Assembly (NCBI RefSeq): GCF_027596085.1
Contig: NC_072450.1
Coordinates: forward strand, 3,467,236 to 3,531,235
DNA length: 64,000 bases
Direction: 5' to 3'
Origin: Anoplopoma fimbria
Taxonomy: Eukaryota > Chordata > Actinopteri > Perciformes > Anoplopomatidae
Shown: piece by piece, positions 23,110-34,700 of the stretch
Position numbering within the stretch: the stretch's first letter is position 1
How the letters are laid out: every line of letters begins with the position of its first letter
Position numbers and translations under genes: made by a program
The notes under the pieces: generated by a model
Told to the model about the DNA's origin: nothing
Databases searched by the model: none
What the model saw: the letters and a program-made list of their open reading frames with translations, nothing else

Positions 23110-25780
23110 TCGAGTTATTTGGTGAGAGTTGCAGAGTTGTAGATATCGGACGTAGAGATGTCTGCCTTCTCTCCAAATAATGGAACTATATGACATGTCA
23201 TCTTGAGGTACTCAAAGTGCCAAAAAACAACAACATTTAACTCAAAAGAAATGTTTCTTTCTAGAAATCATGACCCGGTTACTACTTACAGAACTTGTTG
23301 TGAGCAGTTTCTGTGGTTCTTATGAAACTTTTTATAAATAAAAAACAGCTACAAAATTCAATGCTGAATATATAATGATTTTATAAATGAATGCCACATT
23401 GACATTCTGCTGCCAAAAAGTACTTTCATTTTGATACTTTAAATGCATATGTACTTCTACTTAAGTAAGTTTTTTGAATGCAAAACTTGTACTTGTAGTG
23501 AAGTCATTTTACCCTGGTGTTTTGCTACTTTTATTTAAAGTGTCAAATTCCATACTAACATGCTGTTTTTCAGAATTGTGCCTGCAAATTTCCATTTTTT
23601 TCTGTGTATCCAATGAAGAAAAACTGTAAAACATTATTTATTCAAAGTGGCAAACTTGAAGATTTTCCTTTGGATAAATGTCTGTTAAGTCAGTATCTCA
23701 TGCCGAAGGAGGTAACACAATTGTGATTGAGCTTTTGGCCCACTTATGAAAGTATTGCAATATTTATATATTTGCAGTTTTAGAATCTGGTTGTTTGTGG
23801 AGACATCCCTGACAGAAAATCTGTATTACAGTTTTTCCTTTGCATTTTTCTGCATGTATACGGACAAAAAATATAACTATGCACATATTTCTGAAAAATA
23901 GCTTGTTAGTATGGAATTTGAAAAGCAGCCTAAAACAAAACCATGAACACAATTCCATTATGTCATTAAAATATAAATTATACATCAACTAGAACTAAAT
24001 ATTAAGGACTAACACTTTAAGTAAAATGTCTAAATACTTCTTCCACCTCTGGCGTTTACATTCTGTTTTCCAACTGATGGATTAACAAATAAATACTAAA
24101 AGAGGTCTGATTGTAGAATTCAATAACGCGGTCAATAATGTGAAGAACTAAAGGTCAAACTAAATCAGTTTCTACGTTTCCTTTTCTTTTCCTAAAAGGT
24201 TAAACTGGAAAAGTCTCTCTCTCTCACAGCCGGACCAACCTTACGGCTCAGATACAAACAAAAGTTAACCTTTATCTGGAGCGAGCTTTGTTCGATTCCC
24301 TAAATCACACAGGACCTTGAGCTCCTCGTGAATTTGCAAACGTGACGTTTCCACCGCCGCCGCAGCTTTAAGCAGCACGTTACAGATCACATCAGTGTTC
24401 AGAGGAACCACGGACCAGTCATGTGAATGAAGTCCGGTGAACTGTGCTGATGAGGCCGGAGGCTTCCTGCTGGTACAAACAATAGCCGCTTCATCTGTGG
24501 GAGGAGGTCAGGCGTGAATGTCGCTCAAATCATACAGAGATTTATGATTATTTATTTATCTGAGCTTCTATTTAATGAGGAACTGAGTCATCCTGCTCAC
24601 ATCCTGTCTGAACTCGCCAATTAGCGCTAATGAGAGGTGAAACGCGTCTACTTATTGATACAAATAGTTATTTTCTTCTTTATTGTAGTCCCTTTGTGAC
24701 ATGAGATCATTAGGCTGTTGATAGAAAGTATTTTTGGCTGTTTTTTCAAAAATGCTGTTACGAGAAAATGTAGTGAATCTGCAGGTAGAAACCAAATAAA
24801 ATGCACTTGGGTTAAATTATTTTCTTTATTTAAAAATATATTTAGAAACAGAACCACTGGTGTAAACGAACAGTAACATACAGGAACCGTGTGGAACTCA
24901 CACTCACAACCCTGTTCACCTTCAACCCCCAAAAAAGAATTAAAATAAAATGAATCACACGTCACAGCAGCACTTTACCCTCAAACACACCGGCACCGTG
25001 CTCTCTGCATCAAACTGAGCTCAGAGGAATCTTTCTGGATTGTGACACTCGAATACATTTCAACATTGTGTGGGTCTCAGCTTATTTTTTAAATCAATGA
25101 AGTTAAATAATGAAATAAAATAAAAGCAGTAGCATTTAGTACTTCTGTGTACAGTTTAATGGGTACTGTGGTTTGCCTCCTTAAACATACTGTAATAAAA
25201 AAACTCAAACCAGTAAGTCAATTTGTTGTAGCAATACTTTGATTGAAATCACTATTTTTTTTATTTAAAGTAGAAAAATTATCGTTAAATGAATATTTGG
25301 GTCAGTAGAAACGAGAATGCAATCGCAACCTGATACAGAAACAAAACTTAAAACGCAAAGGTTAGCACATTTGTAAAAATAAAAAAATAACGTCTGGACT
25401 TATTCCTCATATTCATCTATGTTTGTGTTCTTCACTGGTGTGAACAATAAAGGCAAATCAATCAGAACTATAAAAAGTTACAGTGACCGTATTAGTTTTA
25501 GTTTTTGTATCCTGCTGCCTGACAAAGTGACAGATAATCAAAACTGTAAAAAAACAAGTTATCGGTTTGTCTTTTTATTCCCTCCTAACCGAGCTGTGGG
25601 AATCTGAACCAATCAGAAAGCAACAGTAAGTCAGGTGGTGTTGGATAAAACCCGTCACGGTAGGAATGAACAAAGGGGAGCAGTATATATATATACACAC
25701 TACTCCTAGTATTATGGCCGAAAGCACTCTGTTGTGAAAAATAATCACATAAACTCTTAATGTGAAACTTCCTCCGACAA
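23110..25780. other. Gene-free stretch between MITE and cdkn2aip 3' end
   Basis: AT-rich non-coding DNA. Open frames up to 105 codons have no family resemblance. Nothing recognised apart from scattered short homopolymers. Confidence 0.5.
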
Positions 25781-25801
25781 CACTCAGGTGATATTTAATC
25801 C

Positions 25802-25807
25802 TTTATT
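25802..25807 (-). terminator. cdkn2aip: Candidate poly(A) signal of cdkn2aip
   Basis: AATAAA on the minus strand (TTTATT here) about 316 bases past the cdkn2aip stop. It would give a 3' UTR of roughly 330-350 bases. Further hexamers lie beyond, so the used site is not certain. Confidence 0.5.
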
Positions 25808-26122
25808 TGTTTTAAACTGTTCAAACTGTTTTGCTGATTGAGCTTCTTTTTTCCAGTTTATGGCTGTTTGACTTCACACACTGTCAATAAAACTGAAAGC
25901 GGTTGTAAATGTAGTCGGGACAGTATAAAGATCCATTCTGCTTGTTGTGGTGATCTGAGACGTTTCTCTAACAACGTGCCACCTGCATTATGACACCATT
26001 CATTGTGTAAAATGCATCACAGCCTGGTCCTCGAACACGCTTATGAACTCCTTCAGTAGCTCCGGTAAGTCGACGTCACTTGTCTTTGCTTCCAGTAGGT
26101 CAAACGTCCCAAACCGTCTGCT

Positions 26123-29100
26123 CTACGAGGAACCCTCTTCCTGCTGCTCGGCCTCAAAAGGGTAGCTGATTGCGGGAGGGAAGCCCTGACTCCGAGGCTG
26201 TTCGTCCAACAACATCAAGTCCTCCACGTCTTTCCCTTTGAACCTCCGCCTGCAGATCTTTACTGTCACTTTTCGCCCCTGAAAGACCTTGAGGGCCTCT
26301 TTGGAAGCCATGGCCTTGGCGGCGGACTCGTCCCGCCCGTACCCCGTCCCCATGTAGACGCTCTGACAGCGGATCTCGCACACGTGGCCTTCCTTCTGCG
26401 TGCGTCCCGCGGGGAGGCCCTCGATGTCCTTCAGCGGCACAAACACGCAGGTCAGGGTCTCTTTGCACGACTCCACGCAGCTGCGGAGAATTTCAAAATG
26501 GTCCAGGTTCGGACCGAAGCCCCCCGCCGACACCAGCTTCCAGGCCACGGCCTTGTACAGGCGGTTGAAGAAGGGCTGGTGCTCTGCTGGAGCCTGTGGA
26601 CTAGGTCCTGACTTCTGACTCCCGGGCCACGGAGCAGCTCGGCCGTCGAGCTCATTAGATCCACATTTGGCTCTTTTCACAGCGCCCTCAGCGTCAGCCT
26701 CTGCAAATGATGACACAACAGGCAGGAGACAGTGATGACTGCACAAAGAATCACATCCTAATGAGGGAGCAGACTCCAGTCTCAGGTGTGGGAGTTGAAA
26801 GAGAAAAAACCTGCTAGTAGGTAATTACAGAGAAACCCTGCTGTAAAGAAAACATCACTGAAACATGCTGGTGGTCCGTAAAAAGCAGCAAAGCCTGTGC
26901 TGCACCGAGTCCTTCCCACGAGATAACCTGCTCACAGCTTGCAAGTAGTCACATCGCTCATAAAGCTATCCAAGGTCACCAGATTATCTAATCCTTTAGA
27001 TAATGTGTGTTAAAATGAGCCTCAATAAAATGTAATAAATTTACAATAAATCAAAAAAGTGATGTTCACTGACAAATGCAGCTATCAATAATATAAAAAT
27101 GTTAATATTTTTTATGTACTGTGTATGTTTTGTGTTCATTGTAAGCACTTTTCTATAAATCTACGGTGAATCATGAAGGATGGTTTATATGAAAAAACTA
27201 ATATTACAATATTTTAACCAAACAATATATGCTTCCATTTCAGTGTTTGTTGAAACTTTCAGAGAATAATTTACTCAAGAATAAACATAGGGACGATATG
27301 AACATTTTGTGTCATGATTAACTTGGGCAACTAAATTGTGATTCACGATATTATCCAAATAATCATAAATATATGCTTTAAACTCTTAAATTGACACTTA
27401 AACATTCTGAAGTCATGTTGTTAAGAAACAAAAAATGTTGTTGCATCACAGACCTTTTAAAAAAAATGTAAAACATATTTTTAGTGAATGTAAAAATCAG
27501 ACAATCATAAATAAGGTAATTATAATTTATTTTTTTTTTAAAATGGTAATTCCTGTGATTTTTTTCTTTTTTAAATCAGGCTCTGTTTCTAACTTCTCTA
27601 CCCAGGCGGCAAGTCACTTTTGACAATATTCACGATTATCCGGATTATGGAAATTTACAATGACCATTTGAGTGTGTGTGTGTTTTTATCCTGACTGCTG
27701 ATGAAGATACTTTACTCTTCCATCCCTCTCAAAGCGGATTGTAACTTTTGAGGCTGTAGCTTGTGGCGTTGCTGGACTGCATCTTGTTTATAGGTGCTTT
27801 TAATATATTTTGTCCATCCAGATATACACAAAGGTTTGGACTTCTCATTCAACTACTCTGAAGAATCTAAAATATAAAACATATTCTGGTTTGTTGAGCA
27901 TTTGTTTGTTTACCACATAATTCCATATGTGTTCCTTCATAGTTTGGATGTCTTCAATATTAATCTACAAAAATAAAAATAAAAATAAAGAAAAAAACAT
28001 TGAATGAGAAGGTGTGTCCAAACTTTTGACTGGTACTGTATATATATATATATAAATATAAAAAATAAAAATATATAAAAATAAAAATAAAAATAAAGAA
28101 AAAACCTTGAATGAGAAGGTGTGTCCAAACTTTTGACTGGTACTGTATACATACTAGAAAATACATTTTAAGACAATACAATCCAAGACCACACCGCTAT
28201 CTGGCCACAATGCTTACTGTATTCTCCTTATTTATCTGTTGCTCTGTGTATTCCTAACAAGCTCAAATTATAAAATAGTTGTACTGAGTGTCAAATGTGT
28301 GTCTTGCGTCACCGTCCGCCTGAATCCATCTGCAGCATGAACTGTGTCTGAGAAAGTAAATACAGGCGTCTGTTTGTATTCTTATTAAACGTGTGTATTG
28401 CATTACCAGCTGTGGCACTCCGCTTTCCTCTGGAAAGAATCCCATCTTTTGTCGTTTTGCGAACTGGAGCATCTTTGACCACGATCCCCTCTCCCATCTC
28501 CTTGATCTTGTCCATCACAGCCTGTGGATAGCTGGAGAGAGAAGAGAAGAGAGGAACGTGAACTCCACATCTGTACGCCTTTATCTCTGCTGCTCTGTCA
28601 GTGTCTGTCCTACCAAGAAGCACTACACTGAGCCTTCCACTTAGCACTTATTGTATTCTATTAGTTTGTTGCACTTATTGTATTCTATTAGTTTGTTTCT
28701 GCACTTATTGTATTCTATTAGTTTGTTTCTGCACTTATTGTATTCATATTAGTTTGTTGCACTTATTGTATTCATATTAGTTTGTTGCACTTATTATATT
28801 CGTAATAGTTTGTTTCACTTATTGTATTCTATTAGTTTGTTGCACTTATTGTATTAGTTTGTTGCACTTATTGTATTAGTTTGTTGCACTTATTGTATTC
28901 ATATTAGTTGTTGCACTTATTGTATTAGTTTGTTGCACTTATTATATTCGTAATAGTTTGTTTCTGCACTTATTGTATTCTATTAGTTTGTTTCACTTAT
29001 TGTATTCGTAATAGTTCATTTCACTTATTGTATTCTATTAGTTTGTTTCTGTACTTTTGCTCTGGTTTATGCTTTTAGTTGCTTGTTTAATAAAGGAGAT

Positions 29101-29227
29101 GCACTTATGACTTCTGGTGACTAGTAGTTCTCTTGAATAATAATATGTTGAAGAAACTTATTGTAAGTCGCTTTGGATAAAAGCGTCTCTCTAAATGACT
29201 GTAATGTAATGTATGTATGTATGTATG

Positions 29228-29258
<31 letters not shown>

Positions 29259-29774
29259 TGTATGTAATGTATGTATGTATGTATGTCATGTATGTAATGT
29301 AACGTATGTAATGTATGTAATGACTGTAATGTATGTAATGTATGTAATGTAATGTATGTCATGTATGTAATGTATGTAATGTAATGTATGTAATGTATGT
29401 AATGTATGTAATGTATGTAATGTATGTAATGTATGTAATGTAATGTATGTAATGTATGTAATGACTGTAATGTATGTATGTAATGTATGTAATGTAATGT
29501 AATGTATGTAATGTATTGTATGTAATGTAATGTACCTGCAGCCGAGGAAGACGTGATTGGCCCAGACCACGGACAGAGACAGCAGCTTGTCCAGGCTGCT
29601 GCTGGACACTCCGGGCTCCAGTGAGGGGAAAGCCTCCATGTTCCTGAGGATGAACTCTCTGCGGGCAGCCCACTGCTTCTCACTCTCACAGTAGGTCCTG
29701 AGTGTGGGGACCCACTGGGCCAGCTGTGGGTTCTGCTCCAGGTACTCTGAAACAGTGTCCTCTTGGCTTGCCAT
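26123..29774 (-). CDS. cdkn2aip: CDKN2A-interacting protein (CARF), complete, 3 exons
   Basis: Nuclear regulator of the ARF-p53 response that binds the exonuclease XRN2. Exons, 5' to 3': 29536-29774, 28407-28531 and 26123-26700, giving 313 aa with phase kept at both junctions. Exons 1-2 encode the XRN2-binding (XTBD) domain, with VSEYLEQNPQLAQWV, WANHVFLGC and YPQAVMDKIKEM matching human CDKN2AIP. Exon 3 ends with the double-stranded-RNA-binding domain (QPFFNRLYKAVAWKLV, SVYMGTGYGRDE, KAMASKEALKVF, CRRRFKGKDVEDLMLLDE). Human CDKN2AIP has about 580 aa; the Ser-rich linker between the domains is almost absent here. The paralogue CDKN2AIPNL lacks the C-terminal domain, so that identity is excluded. 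The junction after LGC encodes Ser where human has Arg. Intron 1 begins in a repeat array. The gene is head to head with tubgcp4. Confidence 0.94.
27822..28146. mobile_element. Degenerate Tc1-like MITE with duplicated right end
   Basis: The interior 'tactctgaagaatctaaaat' and 'ttccatatgtgttccttcat' and the right terminus 'ttttgactggtactgta' are those of a common teleost Tc1-type MITE. The right-end segment with 'gaatgagaaggtgtgtcc' is present twice (27965-28040 and 28076-28146), separated by an AT tract. The left end is eroded. It lies in cdkn2aip intron 2. Confidence 0.8.
28640..29045 (+). repeat. Minisatellite expansion within an R2 repeat, cdkn2aip intron 1
   Basis: About fifteen imperfect units of 22-30 bases with the core 'gcacttattgtattctatta' and 'gtttgtt'. 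It merges at the right with the R2 body ('gcacttatgacttctggtg', 29100). The inverted R2 copy near 32.5 kb has only two or three such units, so the expansion is local. Confidence 0.9.
29200..29535. repeat. (ATGT)n/(AATGT)n array abutting the cdkn2aip exon 1 donor
   Basis: Alternating ATGT and TAATG words from the R2 tail to within a base or two of the exon. The minus-strand donor 'CAG|gtacat' is immediately followed by the array ('tacattacat...'). Confidence 0.93.
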
Positions 29775-29779
29775 CCCTG

Positions 29780-29780
29780 T

Positions 29781-29820
<40 letters not shown>
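29780..29820. repeat. (CAA)n microsatellite just upstream of the cdkn2aip start codon
   Basis: About thirteen CAA units (TTG on the coding strand) ending six bases before the cdkn2aip ATG, hence in its 5' leader. Confidence 0.95.
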
Positions 29821-30222
29821 GTGTTATTAGTGCAGCTAGCTAACAGGCTAACTGCTAGCTCCACAGGTCTGCAGAGGAGCTGACACATGTTATGCTATGC
29901 TAACATTAGCCTCATTGAGCTAACAGTCACATTCCCCACAGACACACTGACACACTGACTTCAGCAGCTGACGTCACGTTAAGTTAAACAGCTAGCTAAG
30001 TTAGCCTGTGAATGCTAGCTCTAGAAGCCACGCTGAGAACTACAAAACGTGCTTTAATGAGTCCTGGTGTGGTGAGTTATAATGTGAGTATTCTGCTGGA
30101 ACAACGCAGATAAAAACATCTGAACCAGTAACTGCGACGTACCAGAGTCTCCGCTGCGAGCTGCTGCTAGCTAGCTACATGGCCGAGTGATGACGCGAGA
30201 CTGGCGACGCGTTCTCCAGAAG

Positions 30223-31630
30223 AACTACATTTCCCAGAAGCGCGTTGAACTTAACTTTTGTTAACTATTAAAAAAATATATATACATATTATTATATCGT
30301 TGGTCTAAATGTCAGAGTAATAATAATAAACACATTTGGGAAATTTATATAAAAAATAAAGTTGAAGTTAAGGCATAGCAAGGAGGAACTACATTTCCCA
30401 GAAGCGCCTTGAACTTAACTTTTTTAACTAAAAAAAATATTAAAAAACAGCGGGTGATTTAGTGTCATATCGTTGATTTAAATATATATAAATAAATAAA
30501 TATCAGAATATTAATAATAAAATAATTTGTGATATTTATATCAAACAATTAATAGAAGTTAAGCATAGCAACGGAGCGACGGTTGCTACGTCCATGGTTA
30601 CCGTTGGTTAGCAACCAGTCCGTGCCGCCCCCATGATGCTTTGCGTCCTCTTTTTTTCCGAGAAGAACTACATTTCCCAGAAGCGCCTTGAACTTAACTT
30701 TTGTTAACTATTAAAAAAAAAAAAAAAAAATTTATTATTATATCGTTGATCTAAATCTCAGAGTAATAATAATAAACACATTTGTGACATTTATATAAAA
30801 AATAAAGTTGAAGTTAAGGCATAGCAAGGAGGAACTACATTTCCCAGAAGCGCCTTGAACTTAACTTTTTTAACAAAAAAAAAAAAAAACAGCGGGTGAT
30901 TTAGTGTCATATCGTTGATTTAAATATATATATATAAATAAATATCAGAATATTAATAATAAAATAATTTGTGATATTTATATAAAACAATTAATAGAAG
31001 TTAAGCATAGCAACGGAGCGACGGTTGCTATGGCCATGGTTACCGTTGGTTAGCAACCAGTCCATGCCGCCCCCATGATGCTTTGCGTCCTCTTTTTTTC
31101 CAAGAAGAACTACTTTTCCCAGAAGCGCCTTTAACTTAACTTTTGTTCACTAAAAAAAAAAAAAAGATTTATTATTATATCGTTGATCTAAATATCTGAA
31201 TAATAATAATAATAATAAACATATTTGTCACATTTATATAAAAAATAAAATAGAAGTTAAGGCATAGCAACGGAGCGACGGTTGCTACGTCCATGGTTAC
31301 CGTTGGTTAGCAACCAGTCCGTGCCGCCCCCATGATGCTTTGCGTCCTCTTTTTTTTCCGATAAGAACTACTTTTCCCAGAAGCGCCTTCAATTTAACTT
31401 TTGTTAACTAAAAAATAAAAAATAAAAACAGCGGGTGATTTAGTGTCATATCGTTGATTTAAATATATATATATAAATAAATATCATAATAATAATAATA
31501 AAAACATTTGTCACATTTACATAAAAAATAAAATAGAAGTTAAGGCATAGCAACGGAGCGCCGGTTGCTACGTCCATGGTTACCGTTGGTTAGCAACCAG
31601 TCCGTGCCGCCCCCATGATGCTTTGCGTCG
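30223..31630. promoter_or_regulatory. Six-unit tandem array of promoter-like modules between cdkn2aip and tubgcp4
   Basis: Units start at 30223, 30387, 30666, 30833, 31108 and 31366, each with 'aactacatttcccagaag' or a one-base variant. That word is close to the ZNF143/Staf site (ACTACAATTCCCA...GC). Units 2, 4, 5 and 6 also contain 'ggttgctacgtccatgg' and 'gttggttagcaacc', an RFX X-box-like inverted pair (30581, 31023, 31280 and 31563), plus 'atgatgctttgcgtc'. Units 1-2 and 3-4 form a dimer of about 445 bp repeated twice. The array fills the gap between two divergent genes, so I infer an amplified bidirectional promoter. Binding is not shown by sequence alone. Confidence 0.75.
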
Positions 31631-31744
31631 TGACGTACTCACCCTGCGACAGTTTGGTTTGTTGTGGTGTCTTCTGGAGACGCTCACAAGCTGCTCACAA
31701 GCTGCTGGTTTCTTCAACGTTAATCAATTAAAGGTTAATTAAAC

Positions 31745-34700
31745 ATGATTCACGAGCTGCTGCTGGCGCTGAGCGGATATCCGGGGACGATATTCACGTG
31801 GAACAAACGGACGGGACTACAGGTGAAAACTACATGGACAAGCTAATGCTAGCTAGCTAGCTAACATGTGGTTTATGCAGAAGATATATCTCATTAACTG
31901 TTAAATGTAATGCATGCTTTTATGAATGTATAACTAACCTCTCACACATTTAACCTTTAACCTGTTTATGTTATTACTCTGTTAACTGTTTAACTACTTT
32001 TATTATGTGTATGTTGCACATGCACTTAACCTTCTCCAAGACACTTGTTTACATCTCTGCTGTTGACTACAACTGGGGTTTGCACCTTTCTGATGATCTT
32101 TATTGTTTATATTTATGCATTATAAAGCACATTTGACCATTTACATTACATACATACATACATTACATTACATTACATTACATTACATACATTACATACA
32201 TTACATACATTACATTACATACATTACATACATTACATACATTACATTACATTACATTACATACATTACATACATACATACATACATTACATACATTACA
32301 TTACATACATACATTACATACATACATTACATTACATTACATTACAGTCATTTAGCAGACGCTTTTATCCAAAGCGACTTACAATAAGTGTATTCAACAT
32401 AGGTATTCAAGAGAACTACTAGTCACCAGAAGTCATAAGTGCATCTCCTTTCTTAAACAAGCATCTAAAAGCATAAACCAGAGCAAAAGTACAGAAACAA
32501 ACTAATAGAATACAAAAGTGCAACAAACTAATAGAATACAATAAGTGCAACAGACTAAAACGCATAAAATAAGTGCTACAACTGATACGAATGCAATAAG
32601 TGCTACGAGGAAGGCTCAGGGTAGTACTTCTTGAGCTCAGGGCATTTGTTGCTGCAACTGCTGCACAATAACTTCCCCCGGGAGGATCCATCCTTTCTTT
32701 TATTACATATTTATGCAATTTAAAGCCTCCAACTCACCTAAACTGCTATTTTTATTATTTTATTATCACCACAAACTTGGGGAACTGTTGAGTGAACTCT
32801 CTATAGTCTGCCTTTAGGAGAGATAACACTGCAACAACATGCAAGAAAGGGTTTGCCCGTTAGCTCACTTTGCTTTTCAAGGAACAGGACTGTTCATGTG
32901 TTGGTTCTCAGAAAGGTAGATCAGGTGATTCATGTGCAAGCGTCACTTAAACAGAGCTGTAACACTGGCTTTCTGTATTAGTCCTTATGCAAAGGAGAGA
33001 GTGTTGAGGCTCGTTTCCCACAGGAACATTTGTGTATTAGAGTCACACATGAACCACTTTGTTCCTCCCAACAGGTGTCCCAGGACCTGCCCTTCCTTCA
33101 TCCCAGTGAGACCAGTGTCCTCAACCGGCTTTCTAAATTGGGCTCCGATTACATCCGCTTCACAGAGTTTATAGAACAACACACCGGCCATGTGCATCAG
33201 CAGGTGAGTGAAGTCCCTCGATGCCATATTACAACATTTTTCATAATAAGCTTGTAAGAAATCAAATTCGAAATTGGCCATTTAGAGATGCGCCTTTCTA
33301 TATGAAAAGTAATGTTTCAGGCGATATGCAGTTTGTTAAAGAGTTCATCTGTTAATTAAATGGATAAATAATGCTCCCTGGATTTTTCTCAACAACATTT
33401 CTTTCTTCAGGAACATCACACGAACCAGCCCAACCCGACGGGACTTCATGGAATTTACTTGCGTGCTTTCTGCACAGGACTGGACTCTATCCTGCAGCCG
33501 TACAGACAGGCCCTGCTGGACCTCGAACAAGAGGTAAAATGATGTCACACACAACGAGTTTGAATGTTGAAGCATGTGACACGATGCTCATTTAACTTGT
33601 GTGCGTCTGTTTCAGTTCCTTGGAGATCCACATCTGACGATATCTCATGTGAATTATAAGCTTGATCAGGTAAAGCATTAATCAAACGAAGAAAGATTTG
33701 TTTAATTGAAAATATTCTAAAGACACTCAGTTGAAAGTCTTTCTACGGTTTAAAGACATATTTGTCTAACTCTGTACCTTTTTCTTTCAGTTCCAGTTGC
33801 TGTTTCCCTCTGTGATGGTGGTGGTAGAGTCAATAAAATCACAGAAGGTAAGGAGTGTTTATAGAAGTATTTAGTTTCACAAGAAGACGAATTGTTCAAC
33901 AGAGGATAATTACGACAGGCCTCCACTTCTCCAGATAGCCCCAAAAATAAAGAATACATAGAATACAAGAATACACACAGCCTATGCTGCATGTCAACCC
34001 CAACTTTTATTACCATATCTGCCGATAAAAACACTGAATACAAATGTGTCAAGGAACCACAATAATTTGTAAAATATTGAGAGAAAACACATTTTCTTTT
34101 GCCAAAATGTCTGAAATTTTCTAGAACCTGCTCAACAATTTGCAGTCATAACTATTGTTTAAGTTTGCAGCTCATCTCTCAAAGCATTTTATACAAATGA
34201 AATGAACAAACATGATGTAAAAGCTGAGGCAGCACTGTGGGAGCTCTTTGGAGGAAATGACTACATAACTAAACACAATGATCCAGAGTAACACTTGTGT
34301 AACAGAACTGACCGCTGTGATCTTCTTGATCTTATGTGTGTTTCTGCTTTAGATCCACGGCTGTCAGATCCTGGAGACGGTGTACAAGCACAGCTGTGGG
34401 GGGCTTCCTCCCGTCCGCATGGCCTTAGAAAAGTAAGTCGTCCTTTGGTGAAGACTTGTGTATTAGCAGCATTGGTATTGTCATCTTCTATGATTCATCA
34501 TGTCACACTATGAAACAAAACTTTTTGCCTTTGTCGTGTTGTTTTCCACATTCTGCAGGATTCTGGCTGTGTGCCACGGTGTGATGTACAAGCAGCTGGC
34601 GGCCTGGATGCTGCACGGACTGCTGCTGGACCAGAGCGAGGAGTTCTTCGTGAAGCAGGGCCCCAGCGCAGGAGGAGCTGCTGCCAACCAGGAGGAGGAG

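Noticed and set aside
26154..26664. Additional frames on both strands over cdkn2aip exon 3 (70-104 codons)
   Set aside because: Shadows of the real exon in GC-richer sequence. Only the frame encoding the RNA-binding domain matches a known family.
29105..29888. Long minus-strand frames of 104-237 codons with Tyr-Ile-Thr-Leu-His repeats
   Set aside because: They combine true cdkn2aip exon 1 with read-through of the ATGT/AATGT array in intron 1, or are out of frame with it.
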